Positions 1-4,031 of a stretch of 5,761 nucleotides of DNA are shown one piece after another. Origin of the DNA: an uncultured Gemmatimonadota bacterium (lineage in GTDB: Bacteria > Gemmatimonadota > Gemmatimonadetes > Gemmatimonadales > GWC2-71-9); the NCBI GenBank assembly GCA_913009915.1, contig CAJVYZ010000210.1:1-5761 (forward strand). The letters run 5' to 3'. Position 1 is the first letter of the stretch. Each line of letters begins with the position of its first letter. The position numbers and the translations under genes are program-made. The notes under the pieces were generated by a model. That model was given only the letters and a program-made list of their open reading frames with translations, was not told where the DNA came from and ran no database searches.

Positions 1-61
1 GGGTAGCGCTGTTAAGCTCTTCGGTGAGTGTGATATGATCTATTTGTATATTTTTTTTTTT
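1..61. other. Non-genomic read-through sequence before the adapter
   Basis: These bases lie outside the P7 end of an Illumina adapter. Positions 51-61 are eleven consecutive T. On the opposite strand this reads as adapter, then an A run, then arbitrary sequence, which is the usual pattern when a sequencer reads past the end of a short library fragment. Positions 1-50 resemble no gene and are notably AT-richer than the rest. They should be trimmed and not interpreted. Confidence 0.88.
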
Positions 62-127
62 CAAGCAGAAGACGGCATACGAGATATATCAGTGTGACTG
101 GAGTTCAGACGTGTGCTCTTCCGATCT
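62..127 (+). other. Illumina TruSeq P7 index adapter contamination
   Basis: Positions 62-85 match the 24-base Illumina P7 flow-cell sequence (begins CAAGCAGAAGACGG, ends ACGAGAT). Positions 94-127 match the 34-base TruSeq index-read/read-2 primer (begins GTGACTGGAG, ends CTCTTCCGATCT). The 8 bases between them (86-93, ATATCAGT) are the reverse complement of ACTGATAT, which from memory is TruSeq LT index 25. The adapter is intact and in the orientation expected at a fragment end, so the insert, and hence real genomic DNA, begins at 128. Confidence 0.98.
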
Positions 128-1258
128 GTCAGCTACATCCGCACCGATGAGCAACTGCGCCAGTTGTTTCGCCAGATCGAGGGGGAAACCCTCCTGGCGC
201 TCGATACCGAGGCTGCCAGCTTCCATCGGTATGAAGATCGGGTCTACCTGATCCAGCTCTCATCCCGAAGCGCCACGGCGGTGATCGACCCGCTCAGCGT
301 GACCGACCTCTCCCCGGTAGGAAAGGCACTCGCCGACCCCGGGATCGAGGTGGTATTTCACGATGCCGATTACGATCTCAGGATCCTCGACCGCGACTTC
401 GGGTTCCGCGCCCGCTCGGTGTTCGACACCCGGATCGCAGCGCAACTTCTCCAGGAGCCGGGAGTGGGGCTCGCCGCACTCCTGCAGAAGTACCTGAACG
501 TCCACCTGGATAAGAAATTCCAGCGGGCTGACTGGTCGGCACGCCCGCTGTCGCAGTCGATGCTGGCGTACGCCGCCACCGATACCCATCACCTCACGGA
601 GTTACGGGACATTCTCAGGGACCGGCTGCAGGCAAGCGGACGGCTGGCCTGGGCGGAGGAGGAGTTCCGGCTGTTGGAAGGCGTGCGCTGGACCCCACGA
701 GAGAACAGCGACATCGACTTACTCCGGATCAAGGGCGCTTGCGCCCTGCCACCGAGGTCGCCGGCGATTCTCCAGGATCTATACCGTTGGCGCGACACCA
801 CAGCTCGCACACGGGACAAGGCTGCCTTCCGCATCCTCAACAACCAACCACTCCTGGAATTGGCCAAGACTCCGCCGAAGGACGGGCCGGCGCTGGCCAG
901 GGTCCCCGGGGTCGGCCCCGAGACGGCCCGCCGGGCCGGCAAGGCCATCCTGGCGGCCATCGAGCTCGGCCAGAAGGTCAGCGAGGACCGCCTCCCCAAG
1001 ACCAAGCGGACGCCCAAGCCCAAGGCCGACCCCGGTTTCGTCCAGCGACTGGAGCGGCTCAAGGTGGCTCGCAACGCCGTTGCCCGGCGTCTCGACCTCG
1101 ATCCCGGGGTCGTCTGCCCTAACGGGACCCTGGAGATCATCGCCGGTGGGGCACCGCAGACGTTGGATGAGCTGCGGCAGCTCGAATCGGTTCGGGAGTG
1201 GCAGGTGGTTGAGTTTGGGGGAGATTTGCTTGAAGCGGTCGCACAATCTGGCAAATAG
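128..1258 (+). CDS. rnd: Ribonuclease D, 5'-partial (3'-5' exoribonuclease)
   Basis: RNase D is a cytoplasmic DEDDy-family 3'-to-5' exoribonuclease that trims the 3' ends of tRNA precursors and other small structured RNAs. Counting from the first genomic codon (128), Exo I is LDTEAASFHRY with D26 and E28, Exo II is HDADYDLRIL with D83, and Exo III is YAATDTHHL with Y148 and D152. This gives all five DEDDy residues at the spacing seen in E. coli RNase D. An HRDC domain follows at about residues 213-283 (WRDTTARTRDKAAFRIL, then a PGVGPETARRAGKA segment), and a second, weaker HRDC-like region ends the protein (about 300-370). A lysine/proline-rich linker (KTKRTPKPKA) separates the two. The 376 visible residues nearly equal the usual length of about 375, so only a few N-terminal residues are missing. 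An apparent in-frame GTG start at 113 lies in the Illumina adapter and encodes the false residues MLFRS. The gene converges on the minus-strand operon. Confidence 0.94.
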   Translation, partial: VSYIRTDEQLRQLFRQIEGETLLALDTEAASFHRYEDRVYLIQLSSRSATAVIDPLSVTDLSPVGKALADPGIEVVFHDADYDLRILDRDFGFRARSVFDTRIAAQLLQEPGVGLAALLQKYLNVHLDKKFQRADWSARPLSQSMLAYAATDTHHLTELRDILRDRLQASGRLAWAEEEFRLLEGVRWTPRENSDIDLLRIKGACALPPRSPAILQDLYRWRDTTARTRDKAAFRILNNQPLLELAKTPPKDGPALARVPGVGPETARRAGKAILAAIELGQKVSEDRLPKTKRTPKPKADPGFVQRLERLKVARNAVARRLDLDPGVVCPNGTLEIIAGGAPQTLDELRQLESVREWQVVEFGGDLLEAVAQSGK

Positions 1259-1266
1259 AAATTGGC

Positions 1267-1298
1267 AATTGGAGGTTGGCTCCCCCCAACTACCAATT
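1267..1298. terminator. Hairpin between convergent genes, likely bidirectional terminator
   Basis: A 13-base arm, AATTGGAGGTTGG (1267-1279), pairs with CCAACTACCAATT (1286-1298) with one A-A mismatch and one G-T wobble, around the loop CTCCCC (1280-1285). It starts 8 bases after the rnd stop and 5 bases after the stop of the minus-strand gene, so it can serve both transcripts. No T run follows on the plus side. On the minus side the flank (ATTTCTATTTG) is moderately T-rich, so it may work better for the minus operon. A second pairing, GAAATTGG (1258-1265) with CCAATTTC (1293-1300), is possible because AATTGG occurs twice in tandem. Confidence 0.65.
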
Positions 1299-1303
1299 TC
1301 CGG

Positions 1304-1603
1304 TTACATCCCCAGAAACGCCCTTACCCTGGGGTCAATGCGCTCCGGCGTCCAGTAAGGCTCCCACACGATCTCCACCTCGACCGAATTGACGCCTTCC
1401 AGATCATTGGCTGTGTCGTGCACGTCCTTGGTGATCTCTGGTCCAACCGGACAACCTGGGGAGGTCAGGGTCATCTGCACCAGCACGTTGCCCTCGTCCG
1501 AAATGGTGATCTCGTACACCAATCCCAGATCGATGATATTGAGATTGAGTTCGGGATCCCGGACGCCGCGCAGCGCTTTTCGAATGGTATCAGCGGTTTG
1601 CAT
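1304..1603 (-). CDS. MIP18/DUF59 family metal-sulfur cluster assembly factor
   Basis: This 99-residue protein is a complete stand-alone MIP18 (DUF59, Fe-S assembly P) domain, a cytoplasmic family that includes SufT, PaaD-type proteins and yeast/human MIP18. It helps mature iron-sulfur proteins. Diagnostic segments are RDPELNLNIIDLGLVYEI (residues 15-32) and MTLTSPGCPVGPE (44-56), with the conserved reactive cysteine C51. The C-terminal VEIVWEPYWTPERI is also typical of the family. The ATG at 1603 is preceded by GGAG eight bases upstream. It is the last gene of a four-gene minus-strand operon, 25 bases after the DCC gene, and its stop lies next to the intergenic hairpin. No suf genes are visible nearby, so I give no symbol. 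The family call is firm; the exact client proteins cannot be told. Confidence 0.93.
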   Translation of the reverse strand: MQTADTIRKALRGVRDPELNLNIIDLGLVYEITISDEGNVLVQMTLTSPGCPVGPEITKDVHDTANDLEGVNSVEVEIVWEPYWTPERIDPRVRAFLGM

Positions 1604-1611
1604 TTATCCGG

Positions 1612-1615
1612 CTCC
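1612..1615 (-). promoter_or_regulatory. Ribosome binding site of the MIP18/DUF59 gene
   Basis: On the minus strand GGAG lies eight bases before the ATG at 1603, inside the 25-base gap after the DCC gene. It supports independent initiation here, unlike the two overlapping junctions upstream. Confidence 0.6.
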
Positions 1616-1628
1616 GGGGCGGGTGTGT

Positions 1629-2009
1629 TCAGGTCTGTCCCATGCGACACCGATCGGATCCGCAACCGAGCCGGTGTCGTCGCTTGGCAATGGCGGAATA
1701 TACTCGATCGGCCGCGTACGGTACTCCGGGCACGGCGAATACCCCTCGCAGCCAACGCCAGCGCGGGAGGTGCCGCAGAATTTCCGGCGCACTCCGAGCC
1801 CCCAGCAGAATCTCCCCATCGGCGGTCACTAAATGCATGGCCCGATCGAGATCGGCGTCGCTGATGGGCGGCAATTCCTCGATCTGCCGGCGTTGGGCCG
1901 TGGGGATGCATCTGATGGCGCCGGCGTGGTCGATACGCTCTAGCCGGGAGACCCAGGTGCGGCAGAACGCGCAGTCTCCGTCGTACAGCAGGATTGGCCC
2001 GGCTAGCAC
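1629..2009 (-). CDS. DCC1-like thiol-disulfide oxidoreductase family protein (DUF393)
   Basis: This is a small (126-residue) protein of the DCC/DUF393 family, named for its N-terminal DxxCxxC motif and thought to be a thioredoxin-like thiol protein. With the GTG start at 2009 the protein opens with GPILLYDGDCAFCRTW, with D10, C13 and C16. The C-terminal part (YSAIAKRRHRLGCGSDRCR) is typical of the family and has two further cysteines, C116 and C121, that could bind metal or form a disulfide. No signal peptide is seen, so it is probably cytoplasmic. The chosen GTG overlaps the end of the upstream serine hydrolase gene (its TAG is at 2005-2003), which implies translational coupling; no Shine-Dalgarno is visible before it. 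Another GTG at 2033 has a G-run a few bases upstream and would add eight residues. The open frame reaches 2192, but that extension is arginine/proline-rich and looks like a shadow of the neighbour. The precise substrate is unknown. Confidence 0.86.
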   Translation of the reverse strand: MLAGPILLYDGDCAFCRTWVSRLERIDHAGAIRCIPTAQRRQIEELPPISDADLDRAMHLVTADGEILLGARSAPEILRHLPRWRWLRGVFAVPGVPYAADRVYSAIAKRRHRLGCGSDRCRMGQT

Positions 2010-3187
2010 GCGGGAACGATGGTGGGCCGGCACGCCCCCGGGACGGCCCGCACGACGGCCTCCGACAACTCGGCCCGCACCCGGCGGAGGGCACTGATGG
2101 AATGCGAAACCTTGGGGGCGTAGCTCCGGTTGGTCAGGAACACCAGAAACAGGTCGCGGTCGGGGTCGATCCACAACTCGGTCCCGGTCCACCCGGTGTG
2201 GCCGTAGGCACTACTACTCAGCAGGTCGCCGAACACCGACGGCGGCGGATACTCCGGGTCTCTGGTGTCCCACCCGAGAAGCCGACTACCGCTGGACGGG
2301 GTGCGCGAGAGAAATGCCTCCATGGTAGCGGCTTCAACCACCGGCCCGGAGGCTCCATAGCCCCGTTTCAGCCACCACTTGGCGTAACGCGCCAGGTCGG
2401 CCCCTGTCGAAAACACCCCGGCGTGCCCGGCCACACCGCCGAAGATGACGGCGTTCTGATCGTTGACCACGCCGCCGACAGGATGCCCGCGCCATCGTCC
2501 GGTGGGCGCCGCAAGTTCCCGCTGCGCCCGGGGAAGTACATAGCGCGTGTGGTCCATGCTGACGGGCTGAAACACCGCGCGCAGGGCGAACCGATCGAGC
2601 GGCTCCCCCGCAACCTCCTCTACCAGCAATCCCAGGAGCATGCCGTTGAGGTCGCTGTATACCACCCTGGTTCCCGGTGCGTGTCGCAACGGTTCCTGGT
2701 ACAGGAGATCGATGGCCTGGCCGCGGTTTTCGGCCAGCTTGAAGAACTGGACATAGCTCCGCAAACCGCTGGTATGATTGAGGAGCATGCGCACCGTGAT
2801 CTCGTCTTTTCGATCACCCAGAAACCTGGGGAGGTAACGCGCTACCGGTGCGTCGAGATCGATACGCCCTTCGTCGACCAGGACCATGATCGAGCTGGCG
2901 GTACTCACCACCTTGGTCAATGAGGCTATATCCCACAGCGTGCGGTCGGGATCCGGCACCGGCGAGTCGGCTTGCCAGGTGAAGCGTCCGTACCCCCGAG
3001 CCAACAGCACCTCATCAGCCCGGCCCACCACCACCACCGCTCCGGGGTAGATCCCCCGGCTGATACCTGAGCCGACGATGGCGTCGACATCGTCAAACGA
3101 CTGCGCCCCGGCGCTGCCCCACCCGCCCAGCCCCGCGACGGCAGCGATGGCCACTACGATCCCCGCCCGGCGGTGGGGGAGAGACAT
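2003..3187 (-). CDS. Secreted serine hydrolase, beta-lactamase/penicillin-binding fold
   Basis: This 394-residue protein belongs to the beta-lactamase family (PF00144: class C beta-lactamases, DD-peptidases, EstB-type esterases). A signal peptide (MSLPHRRAGIVVAIAAVAGL, cleaved probably near AGA-Q, residue 28) sends it out of the cytoplasm. The catalytic motifs are S89-L-T-K92 (SxxK; in IASLTK), Y177-S-D-L-N (YxN position) and H330-T-G332 (KTG position). The segments LLNHTSGL (135-142) and VVNDQNAVIFGGVAGHAGVFS (240-260) are typical of a subgroup also found fused to glycoside hydrolase family 3 beta-N-acetylglucosaminidases, which hints at cell-wall substrates; that is inference. HTG instead of KTG argues against a true antibiotic-resistance enzyme. 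The ATG at 3187 fits the signal peptide, has GAGGAG five bases upstream, and overlaps the metalloprotease stop as TGATG. The C-terminus overlaps the DCC gene. Confidence 0.93.
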   Translation of the reverse strand: MSLPHRRAGIVVAIAAVAGLGGWGSAGAQSFDDVDAIVGSGISRGIYPGAVVVVGRADEVLLARGYGRFTWQADSPVPDPDRTLWDIASLTKVVSTASSIMVLVDEGRIDLDAPVARYLPRFLGDRKDEITVRMLLNHTSGLRSYVQFFKLAENRGQAIDLLYQEPLRHAPGTRVVYSDLNGMLLGLLVEEVAGEPLDRFALRAVFQPVSMDHTRYVLPRAQRELAAPTGRWRGHPVGGVVNDQNAVIFGGVAGHAGVFSTGADLARYAKWWLKRGYGASGPVVEAATMEAFLSRTPSSGSRLLGWDTRDPEYPPPSVFGDLLSSSAYGHTGWTGTELWIDPDRDLFLVFLTNRSYAPKVSHSISALRRVRAELSEAVVRAVPGACRPTIVPAC

Positions 3188-3945
3188 CACTGCTCCTCGC
3201 CCTTCAGGGAACCGGGGGTCAGTTGATAGAGCAGCATGGCGGTGGCCCGGTCGCGCCGTGATATGGTGCCGGTTCTGGTGCTGGGATACATGACGTCGCC
3301 CGGGTCGGCCGAGTGCGGCAGGCCCACCGCGTGACCCAGTTCGTGGACCGCCACCGCGCGCAGTGCCTGGTCGGTAAACAGATGGCCGCGTGGATCCCGG
3401 ATGGCCAGGGTGATCACCGCACTGCGGATGTGGCCCAACCGATCCCACAGGAGGTCCGTCTGCCCGGCCCGCTCGGTGGGAGTGAAGCTGGTCCGCCAGC
3501 GGATCACCACGTCGGCCCCGGCGGTATCCGCCTGGAAGCGGAAGCGGAAGCCCAGTCCTTCCTGATCCCAACTGGCACCGGCGTCGCGCACCAGGGCCTG
3601 GAACCGAGGGAGGTAATCGGGCGATCCTCCGGCCACCATGGCCACGGTGAAGGGTCGGCTGCCACGATCCGGCCAGCGCCGGATCAACGAATCGGTGCCG
3701 GGAAGAAGCGAGTCGAGGTATGTTTGACCCGCCGATGAGCGGATACGCGCCACTTGCGCCCGGCGCGCCCGGGGGTCGAGTTCCGTTACCGACGGAGCGT
3801 GCTCCAGCAACCCGGCACCAACGTCTCCGGCGAGGGTATCGACCGTGCCGACGGCGCCGGTGTCCCCGTGGTGACGCAGCTTGTCGGCCAGAACGAGTAC
3901 CACCGCACCGCTGAGGACCAGAACGAGCACGTTGCGCACATTCAT
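3187..3945 (-). CDS. Matrixin-like zinc metalloprotease (metzincin), membrane-anchored or exported
   Basis: The 252-residue protein has the full metzincin signature H201-E-L-G-H205-A-V-G-L-P-H211, with three zinc-binding histidines and catalytic E202, followed by a Met-turn (DVMYP, M219). This places it with the small bacterial matrixin-type peptidases (M10A-like). Residues 6-20 (VLVLVLSGAVVLVLA) form a signal peptide or anchor, so the catalytic domain lies outside the cytoplasmic membrane. Residues 30-95 are low-similarity linker or propeptide; no cysteine switch is seen, and in fact the protein has no cysteine. The domain starts near residue 98 (RPFTVAMVAG), with WDRLGHIRSAVITLA as the strand region before the zinc helix. 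The ATG at 3945 is the first gene of the minus operon and has only a weak ribosome binding site. It ends in TGATG with the serine hydrolase start. The natural substrate cannot be inferred. Confidence 0.88.
   Translation of the reverse strand: MNVRNVLVLVLSGAVVLVLADKLRHHGDTGAVGTVDTLAGDVGAGLLEHAPSVTELDPRARRAQVARIRSSAGQTYLDSLLPGTDSLIRRWPDRGSRPFTVAMVAGGSPDYLPRFQALVRDAGASWDQEGLGFRFRFQADTAGADVVIRWRTSFTPTERAGQTDLLWDRLGHIRSAVITLAIRDPRGHLFTDQALRAVAVHELGHAVGLPHSADPGDVMYPSTRTGTISRRDRATAMLLYQLTPGSLKGEEQ
3193..3198 (-). promoter_or_regulatory. Ribosome binding site of the serine hydrolase
   Basis: GAGGAG on the minus strand ends five bases before the ATG at 3187, within the last codons of the metalloprotease. 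It decides this start against the long open frame upstream and, with the TGATG overlap, indicates coupled translation. Confidence 0.8.
3534..3551. repeat. Three tandem copies of the hexamer GGAAGC in the metalloprotease gene
   Basis: GGAAGC occurs at 3534-3539, 3540-3545 and 3546-3551. On the coding minus strand this reads as GCTTCC units, encoding the alternating GFRFRFQ (residues 132-138) of a beta strand. It is a possible slippage site; because the unit is 6 bp, gain or loss would keep the frame. Confidence 0.75.
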
Positions 3946-4031
3946 GCCGCAATATCACCCGGGGTTGGGCGCTGGGGCCAGCGGGAGGTCCCCCTGGGTG
4001 CCCGCGCCCATCGAATTCGCCTAGGAACGCA
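3946..4031. promoter_or_regulatory. Divergent promoter region with inverted repeats
   Basis: This 86-bp gap separates the starts of the metalloprotease (minus) and the MMPL transporter (plus), so both promoters should lie in or overlap it. It holds a perfect inverted repeat, CGCTGG-GG-CCAGCG (3970-3983), and a wider pair, TGGGCGC (3966-3972) and GCGCCCA (4004-4010). These could be an operator or a transcript hairpin. The region is very GC-rich and I cannot name convincing -35/-10 boxes; a TGATAT-like stretch near 3950-3955 on the minus strand is the only AT-rich patch near the protease start. Confidence 0.45.
4023..4026 (+). promoter_or_regulatory. Ribosome binding site of the MMPL transporter
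   Basis: AGGA lies five bases before the ATG at 4032. It supports this start over the in-frame ATG at 4062, which has no such sequence in front of it. Confidence 0.65.

Noticed and set aside
1..61. T run and AT-rich start considered as a promoter, terminator or insertion-sequence end
   Set aside because: It lies outside an Illumina P7 adapter, so it is sequencing read-through and not genomic DNA.
589..1296. Long minus-strand open frame opposite rnd
   Set aside because: It is serine/arginine-rich low-complexity translation, antisense to the clearly recognised RNase D gene, with no recognisable domain.
1262..2097. Several plus-strand open frames opposite the MIP18/DUF59 and DCC genes
   Set aside because: The minus-strand proteins have exact family motifs (SPGCP, DGDCAFC), whereas the plus-strand translations have none.
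1629..2192. Upstream extension of the DCC protein to an ATG at 2192
   Set aside because: The extra 61 residues are proline/arginine-rich, lie entirely inside the serine hydrolase coding region and have no DCC-family counterpart.
1994..2923. 309-codon plus-strand open frame opposite the serine hydrolase and DCC gene
   Set aside because: The translation has no family features and lies antisense to a gene with all its catalytic motifs; it is explained by codon bias.
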